Part shown: piece by piece, positions 45,600 to 57,529 of the stretch
How positions within the stretch are numbered: the stretch's first letter is position 1
How the letters are laid out: each line of letters begins with the position of its first letter
From: Hydrangea macrophylla
Taxonomy: Eukaryota; Streptophyta; Magnoliopsida; Cornales; Hydrangeaceae
Assembly: GCA_033977485.1 (NCBI GenBank)
Contig: CM066994.1
Span: forward strand, 29,338,637-29,402,636
Reading direction: 5' to 3'
Length of the DNA stretch: 64,000 nucleotides
Made by a program: the position numbers and the translations under genes
The notes under the pieces: model-generated
The model's input: the letters and a program-made list of their open reading frames with translations, nothing else
Told to the model about the DNA's origin: nothing
Database searches by the model: none

Positions 45600-46145
45600 A
45601 ATCAGCACACAAACACAGCAATTATGGCATCTTTGCCTCGATCGAAATCAATCTCAAACCAATTATCAGTTTCAACAGAATTGAAATGGTCAGTTTAGAG
45701 GTCGTGGAAGAGGAAGATTTGATGGCAAGAGGAGGCAGATTCAATGGTAAAAACAACTTTCAATTCAGCAATAACAACTATAACCTCACAGTACGCTCTT
45801 GGGACATGCCCCTTCTCAGTTCATTCAAAAGTTTAACTACTACGTTTCAGTCATAGAAGACTATAGTAGATTCACTTGGATTTATCCACTCACTCATAAA
45901 TCACCAACATATTCTGCATTTACTCAGTTCATCAAAACCTTTGATGATCTTGAGATTATAATCCATCGGGAATGTAAAACCTTGTTACTCAATATATAAA
46001 GATCATGGCGCTACTCCACCCATTGACAGAAAAGTTACAGGTTTAAAGTCACACTTTGAAGTGTTTATTTGGCTCAGGCCCTACTACGGAAGCCTTAAAA
46101 CCTTTGGTGGATACTTGCTATCCCCTTCGAAGTGTTGCTTAGTGT
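45600..46145 (+). pseudogene. Ty1/copia gag-integrase fragment
   Basis: FRGRGRGRF-like Gly/Arg-rich gag sequence (45690-45730) is followed directly by an integrase core, NYYVSVIEDYSRFTWIYPLT and KSPTYSAFTQFIKTF (45830-45950), then LRPYYGSLKTFGGYLLSPSK near 46080. Protease and the zinc-binding domain between them are missing, so this is an internally deleted copy. Confidence 0.75.
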
Positions 46146-46184
46146 TCAAAATGTTGATTAGCATGGAAATAGGATAGAAAATCT

Positions 46185-47230
46185 AAGGGCTCGTTTGGTA
46201 ACATTGTGGGTTTCTGTTTTTTGTTTTTGTTTTCATTTTTTAAGCAATGAGCCATAAAATTTAAAGAGCGTACACTTATAAATTGAATTATCTAATTACC
46301 CTTTTATCATGTATATAGTACCCTTCTGTAAATGTTTAAAGTGTATATTGAATATGAACATTACCCAAATAACTCAATTCTTTTGTCGACGGTGCATGTT
46401 CAACACACTTAGGGTTTAATATTTTTCAAATCATAAATATATGAAATGTATGCAGAGTAAACACAACTAAATTTTATTTCTCTTCTTCGACTCAAGATTT
46501 TTTTTCTTACGAATTCCGAACAGAGTTTCTAAACTGGTCAAAGAAATAGCAAGTAAATGTCAATCTATAAAATTCTTCACTTTAAATTTTTGGAAATTTT
46601 AACGCCAATTAATATAGTTGTTGTTCAATAATATTTTTTCTAACACCATGTTAATAATTAGTAGAACTTATTTCTCTTTCGTGTACACATTAAAAAAATA
46701 TATACATTGTATTTTTTTTCTATCAAATCTAAACCACGCGCATCCTCCTAGTAATAGTTAAAATAATACTTTATTGACCATGTACAAAAGGAATTTTAAA
46801 TTTCCAATAGAGAGATGATGAGAGAGAGAAGAAGAAGATAAAGATACTCCGAAAAAGACTGGGGAAACCAATATGATGTATCAAAAAAATTTCTAATTTC
46901 TATGGTACATCCAAGTTGTTTACTATTCTATAAAGGGAGAAGAAGGGGTACCCAAACTCTTTTTACTACTATCCTTAATTGCATTAAAACTAATATGTTT
47001 TTACCCTTTAAAATAAAAATTAGAGGGTTAGATGGTCATCTATACTATTCTATAAAAAGAAAGATAAGGGTACCCAATTTATTTTCACACTCACTCATAT
47101 TTACATTAAAACCAAAAAAAAAAATTCTCCAAAAACACCATTTACAAGGACTAAAATGTTATTGACTATTGACAATTTGAATTTCAAATTACAAAACAAA
47201 AAACCAAAAATCTCATGCAACTCAATTAAC

Positions 47231-47268
<38 letters not shown>

Positions 47269-47458
47269 GTGTCTCCCTCACATTCTACAAGACTACGTCC
47301 CTACCGTCTCTCTCCTTCCCCCCCAATGCCCTTATGACCCTCTTCCCTGGCTATTGTCATCCAATTCCCTGCAACATAATGTGCAAAACAGTACAACAAT
47401 ATGGGTGAGTATTGTTCCCTCCTCTCTCTAGCCTTTAACGGTTTCAACAGTGAGGTTA
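46185..47458. other. AT-rich repeat-laden stretch without genes
   Basis: GGGCTCGTTTGGTAAC near 46190 is the usual end of a hAT-like MITE, but its partner end was not found. 46800-46920 resembles 26540-26640 (GGGGAAACCAATATGATG shared). A phrase TACTATTCTATAAARRGARA with GGGTACCCAA occurs twice (46920 and 47041). A run of 34 A is at 47234-47267. Confidence 0.5.
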
Positions 47459-48089
47459 TGTCACGCCCCGACGTAGCATAAATAAGGAAAGCGTTTAATT
47501 TCCTTTATGGACCCGTAGGTCGCGACAGTTTGAAGGATCGATTTCGTCCCAAACGTCGAACAACAAAACAAAATAATCAGAGCAGAGCAATCAAGGCTTA
47601 CAAAAATTTTCCTAACTTAAACAATATTACAGCACGGGTTATCTAAAGGCACAGACCGCCTTGAAACAAAACAATAGCTTAATGTCTATTACAGTCATCC
47701 TTATTACAAAACGGTCCATAACTTAAAACATATAAGCTTAAAGCATATAATAATTAAACAGTTTCTCGTCCGAGGGCAGCCGTTCTCAATTAGCATAGTC
47801 ATATGATTCCTCCTGGTTATAACCTGAAAAGCCTGAACACGAATGTCCAGGACGCATCAACGTCGTCAGCTTCAAGAAGCTGGTGAGTATTAAAAACATG
47901 ACTTTAAATGTAACACATACTCATTTACCTTTTTCCATTTTCAATATGTATAACACAATAGTTAAACCGCAGAAAGAATTCATTTTATAAACACAAGGAG
48001 TATATTAAAAGTCGTTCATTCATAAAAACAGTTACTCGTGTATGAGACAATGCACCACACTCATCTTGCCGACTCTTTTCTCTCGACAG

Positions 48090-48420
48090 CCACAACAACC
48101 CACTATCTTACTCCTAGTATCTTTGAAACACTAAGATAGCCACACTTTAGCAACGGGGCGCCAGGGAGTGTCCAGTTTGCCTCACACTTTGGTCCGGGGT
48201 ACCAGGGAGTGTCCATTGCCTCACACTTTGAATACCTAAACCGCCATGCAAATACCGGAGCAACCTCACGCAGTATCCAGACTCGGGTATCAGGGAGTGT
48301 CCGAAGGCCACACTTTAGCACTACCATGGGTGCCAGTGAGTGTCCAAGTTCGGCGTCACACACTTTAACGCTTCCATGGGCGTCAGGGAGTGTCCATATT
48401 TGCCACCGTCGTATTTCAAA
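48090..48420. repeat. Tandem repeat of about 60 bp in LTR copy C
   Basis: Five or six degenerate units share CAGGGAGTGTCC and CACACTTT. It occupies the place of the GGATATTATTCCTGGTATC repeat in copy A, but with a different core. Confidence 0.85.
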
Positions 48421-48424
48421 GATA

Positions 48425-48485
48425 CCCTCACCGCAATCTCAACCACAACCACAACCACAACCACAAACACAGTCTCAACCACAAT
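48425..48485. repeat. Short AACCAC-type repeat
   Basis: Six-base units AACCAC with ATCTC/GTCTC variants, about 60 bp, beside the tandem repeat. Confidence 0.8.
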
Positions 48486-48777
48486 CTCGTACTCTTTCCA
48501 CACTGACCATTACTCTTTTCCACACTGACTGACACCCACATGCATGTACCACTGACCCCACATGAATGATATGCACTTAAACCTAAGCAAAACGCTGAAT
48601 TAAAAGAACAACGCGCGTACGGGGATTGATAAGTCATAATACAATGTTTTAATCATTCAAAGATAACCAAAAGAGTTCTGATTAACTAAATTTCCCAAAC
48701 AGAACCTTAACAGTACTTAAAAGTTGAACCAAACAGTCCCTTAACAGAAAACAGACAAAAACAGAAACTGCCAGAAT

Positions 48778-49055
48778 TCGCGCGCGCGGGCCGCTCGCCC
48801 GAAGGGTCGCTCGCGCGATATGCCCAATTTTTCTTTTATATATAAACTTTTCTGTCTGCCTGAAACAGCCAGGGTCGCGCGCGCGGATCGCTCGCGCGAA
48901 AGGGTTCTCGCGCGACCCTCGCGCGCGCGACCAGCCTAAATTTTATTTTATATATATATACTCTTCTGTCTGCCTGGGGTAGCAAGGATCGCGCGCGCGG
49001 GCCGCTCGCGCGAAAGGTCGCTCGCGCGAGCCGCTCGCGCGATCGTGGCGCGAGT
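48778..49055. repeat. CG-rich palindromic array in LTR copy C
   Basis: Three blocks of alternating CGCGCG with the palindromes CGCTCGCGCGA and TCGCGCGCGCGA are separated by TTTATATATA spacers and CTTTTCTGTCTGCCTG (repeated near 48845 and 48960). It is extremely CpG-rich for this AT-rich DNA and matches the position of the CAATCGATTG array in copy A. Confidence 0.9.
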
Positions 49056-50426
49056 TTATACTGAGGCTTCTTCTTCCCCGCAGAAACTGATCTGTTTCAG
49101 CTTAAGGGGTCCAAATTGACCCATTTTGCAATTCTAAAGTATATAAGACATATAATATATGGATTTCTTTGTTTTTCAACAAGGATTAAGAATTTACAAA
49201 CGATTTTACATGATTCAAACTATAGCTCTCCAATTTTATGAAAAACCACAACATGTCAAAACTTATTTTCTTATATACTTTCTCATGTGAGTAAATTAGG
49301 CTCTACTAATGTAAACATGACATCTATGAATCATAATCTTTCATTATTATCTAAGAAAACAGATTTTGGTTAAGATTGAAAAATCTTGATTTTCAAAGCC
49401 ATGGAGTGCATACGTGAAAACAACCATGGTGTTTCATGATTCAAGCATACAAACAGTAATTGAACTATGAAATTACATTCTAGGTGGGTTTAAAATACTC
49501 ACTGGGATTGTTGATTCAAATAGATGTTGAGAAAGAAAGACCAATAAAGAAATCCACTTAAGCTTGGGTATGGTGGATTGAAGCTTTCTCTCTCTATATG
49601 AAATCTGTAGAACTCTCTGTGTAACTCTCTAACTCTCTCAATTTACTGAACTTACAAATGTGTAGATGTGTGTGTTTAAGAGAGCATGTGAGTGTATAGA
49701 TGCAAGTATCAAACTTGGGGGCCAAGAACCACCTCTCTCACTCAACAAATTGATTAACCATACTAATTTCTAAGCAATTGCAGATTAAGAGGGTTAATCC
49801 ATACTGAATTATACATACACATTGCTTCACTGATGCATTTAGCTCCACAATTACACCAAGGGTCAAGTATAGGCTAGTAGGGGGCAAGCTTGAGTTGTTT
49901 GGGAAAAACAACTTGTGGCCTAAGAATACACATACAAAATTGCAATATTCAAACAAGGCACAAGTAAATCATGAGTTGCCATAATTGGTAAGTAAGCATA
50001 GTCACTTCAACCTTTACGTCCAAATCACAAACCGTGCAAGTTTAATGCGGCACGGACAGTTTTGAACATAAACTGGTATTTTCAGGGTGCGGTGTCCACC
50101 ACAAAAATACAGAAAATTCATTTTAGTGTAAGAAGTGATTTTCTGGTTTCATAAAAATACAGCTTGAATTAAAAGAGAACACTTCTACCGTTTTGAAATA
50201 CAGATTTGAAATTCAATACAGGTGTTGCTAAATTTCATATAATCGCAGTTTGACCCCAAAAGAATTTTAATTTATGAAATAAAACAAGAAATTAGATTTA
50301 ATATATAAGAATTGTGAATAACAATGAGATTAACAATACAGATTAATCATGGAAATTCAAATTGAATTTAAATATGTCAAATGCAATTACAAGAAATTAA
50401 ATGAAAATGCAAGTTATTACAGGTTA

Positions 50427-51025
50427 TGTTGTCTTTTTACCTTAATTGATATCTGTCTTTTTGTTATGAGCACATTGTTTGATGATGATATATACTTGCA
50501 TGGACTATCAGAAAAATTAAGTGGTGAAATGCACAATTTTGCTGGATTTCACTAGATTATGTATTAATGCTTCCTGTACTCAAGGACTAACAGAAAGAAA
50601 AACAAAAGACAATACTTCCTATATGCAATGTATGTTTTTTTTTTTATTTTAATGTCAAGATTTTTCTCAACCTAGATATCAACAATTATTTTTTTTTTTT
50701 TTTTTTCAGATTATGAGGAAGAGTTGGGAGTCAAACAATCGAGGGGCCTAAGATCCAACTCGAACCAGACGAGCTACTCACTTTGCAAGCAAAATGATTA
50801 TTTTTAGTGCAAGATTACATAACAAACCAACAAGTTGCACACGCAGCGCGTGTGCCTCTACTACTAGTGTATCGTATGTTCTAATAATTTTGATGCTAAA
50901 ATATTGTAATTGTAGTGCTAAAATATTATTAAAATTGTCATTAATGAAAGCATGATCCAACAACAGAGGCTCTCTCTGTAACAAAGAGAGGGCGCCCTCC
51001 TTAGAGCTGACTGTTCACACCAGGT
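50427..51025. other. AT-rich stretch without a gene
   Basis: 50860-50945 resembles 26645-26710 (GCTAAAATATTGTAATTGTA shared), a dispersed repeat. No gene signal. Confidence 0.5.
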
Positions 51026-51499
51026 TAAAATATTGGTTGGCGATAAAGGCACATTCACTTTTTAATTAGGGCACCTAATTTTAAGTTAAAAACTAGTTTT
51101 TTTTACCTTTAACTTTAATTAGTAAAAGCACCTCACTTATTTTACCATATATTATAGGCTTAACACCCTCTTAATTTGCCCTTTATGTCAATTTGGTCCT
51201 TGTAATTCAAAAAGTGTCATTCTAATCCTTATAGTTTCATAGTGTGTCATTTAGTCCTTCAAACACTTTTTGTGACAAATTTTTTTACTTTCATTGACAA
51301 GATTATTCGTCATTAAAGAACTTGAACAATAGTATGATATTCAAAAATACACCACCAGCTCTTGGAACCAACAAGAAGACTGAATATTATTGTATTATAA
51401 TAACTTGAATTAACTTAAAAGTCAAGACTGAATAGAACATAAAATAAAAAGAAAAAATATAAATAAAAAAATTATTGGAGAGCTAAAACAAATACTCCA

Positions 51500-51690
51500 T
51501 ATGAGTAAAGATTGGGACACACCCAAACACACAACTTTTGGGACACAACCCAATTAATGTGTGTATCTCTCCTGTGATGTCACTGAATCCCACAGTGACA
51601 CAGGAGAGAGATAGACACATTAATCATGTTGTTTCCCAAAAATTGTGTATTTGGATGTGTCCTAACTTCCTAAGTATTACTCCTATTGAG
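51500..51690. mobile_element. MULE-type MITE nested in the Pack-MULE, same family as 24147-24320
   Basis: The core TCTCTCCTGTGATGTCACTG, TCCCACAGTGACACAGGA and AGAGATAGACACAT is shared with the 24.2 kb copy. The ends GGGACACACC and GTGTCCTAACTT...AGTATTACTC are more diverged. An 11-bp near-repeat (CTCCATATGAG and CTCCTATTGAG) may mark its target site. Confidence 0.75.
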
Positions 51691-51721
51691 TCTTCAAAAC
51701 TGAAAAAATCACCATTTTTCA

Positions 51722-51958
51722 GTGAAGCTCTGTTCTTTCTCTACTTCATCAACAAGTGAAATAAACACCAATTTACTGAAACAATGCAAGTCCTTGATCG
51801 ATGCCAAGCGCGTCAATCAGCAAATCATAGTGAGAGGTCTCTTAGAGGACACCGAGATGATGACCCAGTTGGTGGGTTTGTACGTGGCCTTCGATTCTCC
51901 TACTTACGCTCACGCTAACGCTAACATGAAGCTATCGCCTCAATATTATTTGTTTTAG
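51722..51958 (+). pseudogene. Captured N-terminal fragment of a PPR gene
   Basis: From ATG 51722 the frame reads MKLCSFSTSSTSEINTNLLK, then QCKSLIDAKRVNQQIIVRGL and TQLVGLYVAFDSPTYA. This is the N-terminal pattern of plant pentatricopeptide-repeat proteins (LLKQCKSL..AK.IHQQ...GL). Only about 70 residues are present before the frame runs into the right inverted arm, where it stops. The parent gene is not in the window. PPR proteins act on organelle RNA; this piece has no complete repeat set and should not do so. Confidence 0.75.
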
Positions 51959-52412
51959 TTCTCTAATAGTTTTTTATTTTAATTTTTTATTTTATTTTAT
52001 GTTCTATTCAGTCTTCACTTTTAAGTTAATTCAAGTTATTAGAATACAATAATATTCAGTCTTCTTGTTGGTTCCAAGAGCTAGTGGTGTATTTTTTAAT
52101 ATCATACTATTGTTCAAATTCTTTAGTGACGAATAATCTTGTCACTGAAAGTAAAAAAATTTGTCACAAAAAGTGTTTGAGGGACTAAAATGACACACTT
52201 ATGAAACTATAAGGATTAGAATGACACTTTCTGAACTACAGGGACCAATTGACATAAAGGACAAACTAAGAGGGTGTTAAGCCTATAATACAATGTAAAA
52301 TAAGTGAGGTGCCTTTACTAATTAAAGTTAAAGGTAAAAAAATGAATTTTTAACTTAAAATTAAGTACCCTAATTAAAAAATGAATGTACCTTTATGCTA
52401 TCCTAAAATATT

Positions 52413-53615
52413 TTAGCACCAAAACTAATGTCAAAGTGTTCCCAAAACCAAATTCGCCGGCCTAACTACAAATTTCACTCCGGACCAAACCAGTTACCAT
52501 TATGTCAGCTTGGTCCCTAGACTTTCAAATTTCGTCAATTGGGTTCCTTTGACTTTCGAATTGTTCCAATATCATCCTTCGGGCGCCAATCGTCAAAAAA
52601 AATCACACAAAAATCGTTTAGCATTTGTTTTTAACACGGAGTGGATGGACAGAGGGGCATTTCAAGTGTTTGATAATATGCTCGAAAAAAGGTTGTCATG
52701 TCCTATTTGGACGACTTTCCTGGATGTTTCAGTTGGTGGGGATTCTTGGTTTACCAATTTTGTTCCTAGATGTAATGGGAATCTGGGTGTAATTTTTTCG
52801 AATTGCTTATGTTATGTCTGCAGTTATTTTAGAATGAGTGATGTTCGAGCCACACAAGATTTTACACAAAATTTCACATAAAACAATTCTGACATCTAAT
52901 TCCAGTTTCTCTCAAGTGGGAAATATATGGGTCCCACAAGATTCACCGGAATCAAGTAGTAAGATTGTTTTTTGTGGAATTTTGTGTGGGGTGCTTTGCT
53001 TACTCCAAAATTGTTCACTATCCTCTTTCATTGACTAATGCATTGAGGCTCATTATTTTACACCATTAATTAATTCTCGTTTAATAAATACTAAACCGGA
53101 AAGGAAACTCGGCAAAAATGTAATCTTTTATTTTTTACACATAGGTCTTTGTATAGCCAGAACTTTGTCATAAAATACTCTTCTTGTTAAAAAATAAAAA
53201 TAAAAATGTAAGCTTTTCACAGTTTGATTGATGAGAGTGGCGAAAGTAAAGCTTTCAATAGATTGGTAGTGGAAAAGCAAAATCGTGAAGAAATCAGGTA
53301 AAGTTGAAGCTTACTAATTCAACTTTTTAGACGATGGTGGGTTTCTATGACTTCTTTTGAATTTTTAATGCCCATAGTTATGCATGTATAATAGTTTGTA
53401 TGTATACATTATAAACAGTAAACACCTAGTTGGATACACAGTCAAGACTATCTGCGTATTCACACCTCCAGAGTTGTCAAAGTGTGCTATTTTTTATATT
53501 GATATATCCAAAACCACTAGGCTTCATAGAAAATCTATGTAATTTGCTGGCCTAACTACAAAGTCAACACCTCGAGTTATCAAGCAATTCTTTCACCAGT
53601 GAGTAGGAAAACAAG
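52413..53615 (+). promoter_or_regulatory. 5' flank and leader of the second CNL gene
   Basis: It is homologous to 27430-27923 but longer: about 500 bp extra at 52830-53330 and about 120 bp extra at 53447-53556. The extra 120 bp lies between two similar pieces (CACCTCCAGAGTTGTCAA and CACCTCGAGTTATCAA), so it may be a slippage or insertion product. TTGACT cores on the minus strand lie at 53440-53445 and 53562-53567 (one in the first gene). A TATAAAC is at 53410. Confidence 0.55.
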
Positions 53616-56600
53616 ATGGCTGAAGTTCTCCTTAGTGTTGTTGCAAAGATAATCTTAAGCAAGGTACTTTCACTTGCTTCTGAAAATTTCACTGATGTGT
53701 GGGGCCTTCAAGGGAAGCTCCAACAATTGGGTACAAAGTTAGAGATGATTCAAGCATTGTTATCTGATGCTGAGATCAAGCAAGTAAGACTCAACTCTGT
53801 CCAACTTTGGCTGAAAAAACTCAAAGCTGCAGCTTCTGATGCTGATGATTTGCTAGATGAGATTGCTTATGAAGTTCTTCGACATAAAGTAGAGATACAA
53901 GATAGGATGATCAACAAGGTACTTGACTTCTTCTCCCCCTCTAATAAACTTGCATTCTGTATCAAGATGGCTGCTAAGATTAAGAAAGTCAATTTGTCGT
54001 TCGATGAAATTTATAAAGAAGCAACAGAGATTGGACTTAGGCCAGTGGAGCTGATAAATACCACAGTCCAACTTAGAGCTGAGATTGGACTCCGGCAGAC
54101 TCACCCCTTCATAGATGATTCAGAAGTAGTGGGTAGGGACGTTGACGTGTCAAATATAGTGGATATGTTAATTAGTTCAAACAATGAAAAAGATTTGTCA
54201 ATTATTGCCATTTTGGGAATGGCCGGACAAGGGAAGACAACCCTTGCTCAGCTAGTTTACAAGAATGACGAGGTAGTGAGATATTTTGATCATAGAATGT
54301 GGGTTTGTGTATCTGATGACTTTGATGTCAAAAGGCTTTTACACGAGATACTTCAATCTCTAACCCAAACCGATGCTAATATATCCAATATGGAAGCAAT
54401 AATAAGAAAGATTCAAAAAAGTATAAACGGAAAAAGATTTTTGCTTGTACTCGATGATGTGTGGAATGAAAACGAACCAAAATGGGATTCCATGAGAAAT
54501 TCATTGCTGGGAATTGGTGGTTCTAGGGGAAGCAAAATTTTGGTTACTACCCGTAGTGAGGGGGTGGCATTTACCATGAAAACATCTGTTACGCGTCGTC
54601 TGGTAGGACTGTCTGATGATGATAGCTGGACCATTTTCAAGCGAAGAGCATTTGCAGATGGAGGAGCACAAGAGACTCCAAATTTAGTGGCCATAGCTAA
54701 GAGGGTTTTAGAGAGGTGTGGGGGTGTGCCACTGGCAATAAAGGCATTGGGAGGATTAATGCACTCTATGAAGTGTGAAAACGAGTGGTTGTCAATCCAA
54801 GACAGTGAAATTTGGGATTCAACAGAAGATAAAAACGGAGTCATGAGCACCTTAAAGTTGAGTTATGAACATTTACCATCAGCGCCACTGAAACTTTGTT
54901 TTGCATATAGCTCAATCTTGCCAAAGGATTCTGTTATTGAAAAGGATAATATAGTTCAGCTTTGGATGGCTCAAGGATTACTTCATCAGCCTTCTGAAGG
55001 AAGTCATGTGTTGATGGAGGACATAGGCAACTACTATTTTGACTTTTTGTTGCGGAACTCCTTATTGCAAGATGTTGTAAAGGATGACTATGATAATATT
55101 ACAAGTTGCAAGATGCATGATCTTGTTCATGATCTTGCAGTCAATACCTCAAAGAATTACTGCTTAACTTTGATTGATGGTGAGGTGATTGATATTCCAG
55201 AGGTTCAACATTTATCTTGGATATCTAGCAAATTAAACATGCCCTTAAATCCAAAAGGAAGAGTTCCAAGATTACGCACGTTTTTTTCATTGGGAGATGT
55301 CCTTGGTAAGAAGTTAATGAACTTCAAATGCTTGCGTGCTTTAATCTTGACCAGCTTTCGTATTGAAGAATTACCAAGTTCGGTTTGCAAATTGAGACAC
55401 TTGAGATATCTTGACATCTCAAGGACTAATATTAGGAAGCTGCCTGATTCTGTAACAAATCTTTATAATTTGCAAACTTTGAGGATCTTTGATTGCTACT
55501 ATTTGAAGGAGCACCCAAAGAATTTTGGAAAGTTGATTAGCTTGAGACATTTCTATATAAGAGATACAAAATGCGGTATGCCCTGCTTGGTGGGGATAGG
55601 GAAGTTGACTTGTCTTCAAACGTTACCTTTCTTTGTTGTGAGTCGAGATAGGGGATGTCAAATTGAAGAGTTGGGGGGATTAAGCAACCTTAAAGGTAAA
55701 TTAAAGATTTTTGGCCTTGAGCACGTCAGAAACATGGAAGAAGCCAAGAAAGCAAATCTATCTAGAAAGTCGAATATTCCTTTTGGAAGAGAAGACTCCA
55801 ATGATGAAGAAGTCTTGGAAGGTCTAGTACCTCACACGAACTTGAAAGATTTAACTATTACTAACTTTGAGGGTGAGAGATTGGCATCATGGATGACGAT
55901 GGCAAGTCCTACAATGATCATATATAATTTGGTGAGGATTACACTAGTGAACAACTTTAGATGCAAGGAAATCCCAACACTAGGGCATCTTCCCCATCTT
56001 AAATTTGTTAAGATAAAGGGTATGCAGAATGTTACATGTATTGCTAGTGAGTTCTATGGTCACATTAATGATGGTGGTGCGCATAATACTGGTAGTAGTA
56101 GTAATTTTGGTGGGAGTGGGTCAGCAATAGCAGTGTTTCCGGTATTGAAAGAACTCACTCTTGGAGATATGGAAAACCTGGTTGAATGGTTGGAAGTATC
56201 AAGACCACTGTCGACTGGGATGGTGTTTCCTTCCCTTGAGAATTTGGTAATTTCAGATTGCCCCAATTTGATTGCTGCTCCAAGTCATTTTCCATCCATT
56301 AAGTCTTTGAAGATCAAAGGGCTCAAAAATTGCAGGGCACTAGTGCAGATAAGCAGCGAACTGACTTCTCTAACGTACCTGGATATCGGAAGTGTGTCTG
56401 GATCAGAGTTCGATTCTTTACTGGAAAGATTGTTGAGAAACAATCAATTGCTGGGGTATTTGGATATTTCAAGGTGTGATGGGCTAACATGTCTGCCTAA
56501 TGGCCTGAACAACCTCGTGGCTCTCAAAACTATAAGAGTTACTGGGTGCCATAATCTGACATCTATGGCAGATATAATAACAGACAGCAGAAGCTTGACA

Positions 56601-57413
56601 TCTCTTGGGGGAATTGTTATTTGGGATTGTGAGAAGTTGACTTGTTTACCAAGCTCACTACAAAACCTTGTGTCCCTTGAGTTATTGAACATACAAAATT
56701 GCCCAAATCTAAGGGCAATTCCAGATATACACTGCCTCACATCTCTACGGAGACTGTGTATCATATCGTGTAAGAATTTGATTGATTTTCCAAGTGGGCT
56801 AGAAGTCTGCAATCTTGAGAGCTTGATGATTAAATCATGTCCTAGTCTGATTTCGGGTTCAAATTGGGGGGAATTAAAACATTCTCTTCGGTCATTGATG
56901 CTCGTTGATTGTGGAAGACTAACGACTTGCTGGACAGAGGGGCTGCACCTCCTAACCAGCCTTCGATTTTTGGGGATAGGTGGGTTCTCAGAGGAGCTTG
57001 ACTTTTTCCCCTGGCCCGATGCTGCAGAGAATACCACGCAACACCTACTTGACTCCCTAGAGAGTTTAGGGTTAGACGGGTGGCCAAAGCTAAAGTCTCT
57101 ACCTGAGCAACTCCAGTTCCTCACTGCCTTGAAGGATCTGTCAATAAGCCAATTCGATGGGTTGGAATATCTGCCAGAGTGGCTTGGTAACCTTTCATCT
57201 CTTCAATCTCTGCTGCTTGTTGATTGCGAGAAGCTTACGAGTCTGCCACGGGTGGAAGCAATGCGACGCCTCACCCAATTACATTTGCTGTCTGTACACA
57301 GATGTCCCATTTTGAAGGAAAGATGCGCCAAGGGAAGCGGGCCAGAGTGGCATAAGATTACTCATATTCCTCAAATCGAGATAGACTTTGAGACAATTCA
57401 ATCTCAAAGCTGA
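53616..57413 (+). CDS. CC-NBS-LRR disease-resistance protein (RGA-like), intact paralogue
   Basis: A single open frame of 1265 residues from ATG ([10 protein letters not shown]) to a tail IQSQS identical to the other copies. Motifs: EDVID-like [11 protein letters not shown] 73-83, P-loop GMAGQGKTT 201-209, kinase-2 LVLDDVW 277-283, GLPL CGGVPLA 368-374, [18 protein letters not shown] 500-502, then leucine-rich repeats. Compared with the first CNL it has three extra residues before the NB-ARC ([10 protein letters not shown]) and lacks part of the [11 protein letters not shown] segment, where it reads [14 protein letters not shown]. Changes are denser in the LRR than in the NB-ARC, as expected if the LRR adapts to ligands. 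The role is as for the first CNL: intracellular immune receptor, ligand unknown. Confidence 0.97.
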   Translation: MAEVLLSVVAKIILSKVLSLASENFTDVWGLQGKLQQLGTKLEMIQALLSDAEIKQVRLNSVQLWLKKLKAAASDADDLLDEIAYEVLRHKVEIQDRMINKVLDFFSPSNKLAFCIKMAAKIKKVNLSFDEIYKEATEIGLRPVELINTTVQLRAEIGLRQTHPFIDDSEVVGRDVDVSNIVDMLISSNNEKDLSIIAILGMAGQGKTTLAQLVYKNDEVVRYFDHRMWVCVSDDFDVKRLLHEILQSLTQTDANISNMEAIIRKIQKSINGKRFLLVLDDVWNENEPKWDSMRNSLLGIGGSRGSKILVTTRSEGVAFTMKTSVTRRLVGLSDDDSWTIFKRRAFADGGAQETPNLVAIAKRVLERCGGVPLAIKALGGLMHSMKCENEWLSIQDSEIWDSTEDKNGVMSTLKLSYEHLPSAPLKLCFAYSSILPKDSVIEKDNIVQLWMAQGLLHQPSEGSHVLMEDIGNYYFDFLLRNSLLQDVVKDDYDNITSCKMHDLVHDLAVNTSKNYCLTLIDGEVIDIPEVQHLSWISSKLNMPLNPKGRVPRLRTFFSLGDVLGKKLMNFKCLRALILTSFRIEELPSSVCKLRHLRYLDISRTNIRKLPDSVTNLYNLQTLRIFDCYYLKEHPKNFGKLISLRHFYIRDTKCGMPCLVGIGKLTCLQTLPFFVVSRDRGCQIEELGGLSNLKGKLKIFGLEHVRNMEEAKKANLSRKSNIPFGREDSNDEEVLEGLVPHTNLKDLTITNFEGERLASWMTMASPTMIIYNLVRITLVNNFRCKEIPTLGHLPHLKFVKIKGMQNVTCIASEFYGHINDGGAHNTGSSSNFGGSGSAIAVFPVLKELTLGDMENLVEWLEVSRPLSTGMVFPSLENLVISDCPNLIAAPSHFPSIKSLKIKGLKNCRALVQISSELTSLTYLDIGSVSGSEFDSLLERLLRNNQLLGYLDISRCDGLTCLPNGLNNLVALKTIRVTGCHNLTSMADIITDSRSLTSLGGIVIWDCEKLTCLPSSLQNLVSLELLNIQNCPNLRAIPDIHCLTSLRRLCIISCKNLIDFPSGLEVCNLESLMIKSCPSLISGSNWGELKHSLRSLMLVDCGRLTTCWTEGLHLLTSLRFLGIGGFSEELDFFPWPDAAENTTQHLLDSLESLGLDGWPKLKSLPEQLQFLTALKDLSISQFDGLEYLPEWLGNLSSLQSLLLVDCEKLTSLPRVEAMRRLTQLHLLSVHRCPILKERCAKGSGPEWHKITHIPQIEIDFETIQSQS

Positions 57414-57529
57414 AGTTTATTTAAAATCTGTAAGCCATACTCTGCTTGACTCTCTTTTTTGTTAATTTATTTTTCTCTCTTTTCCTTATACCTAAATATT
57501 CTCGTGGGATTAAGATCAAAATAAAAGTT

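Larger units (their letters stand above)
47459..50421 (-). mobile_element. Candidate solo LTR, family copy C, with 5-bp target duplication
   Basis: On the minus strand it starts TGTAATAACTTGC at 50421 and ends CGTCGGGGCGTGACA at 47459. GGTTA flanks it on both sides (47454-47458 and 50422-50426). The ends were placed by matching copy A at 3885-6363, and the flanking repeat then fits. A CTCTC-rich leader (49590-49650), a palindromic array (48778-49055), a tandem repeat (48090-48420) and GTTGATGCGTCC (near 47860) follow in the same order as in copy A. No primer-binding site, polypurine tract or coding region is next to it, so it is probably a solo LTR left by recombination. Confidence 0.75.
51035..52403 (+). 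mobile_element. Pack-MULE-like element with about 460-bp inverted arms
   Basis: TAAAATATT flanks both ends (51026-51034 and 52404-52412), the 9-bp size typical of Mutator-like elements. The arms 51035-51497 and 51946-52403 are inverted repeats over their full length: for example GGTCCTTGTAATTCAAAAAG and TTGGAACCAACAAGAAGACT on the left have complements on the right. The middle holds a smaller MITE and a piece of a PPR gene. No transposase is present, so it is non-autonomous. It lies 1.2 kb upstream of the second CNL start. Confidence 0.9.

Noticed and set aside
47035..47260. TCTATACTATTCTATAAAAAG as a Helitron 5' end
   Set aside because: The phrase is suggestive, but no CTAG end with a hairpin was found, and the A-run nearby fits other explanations.
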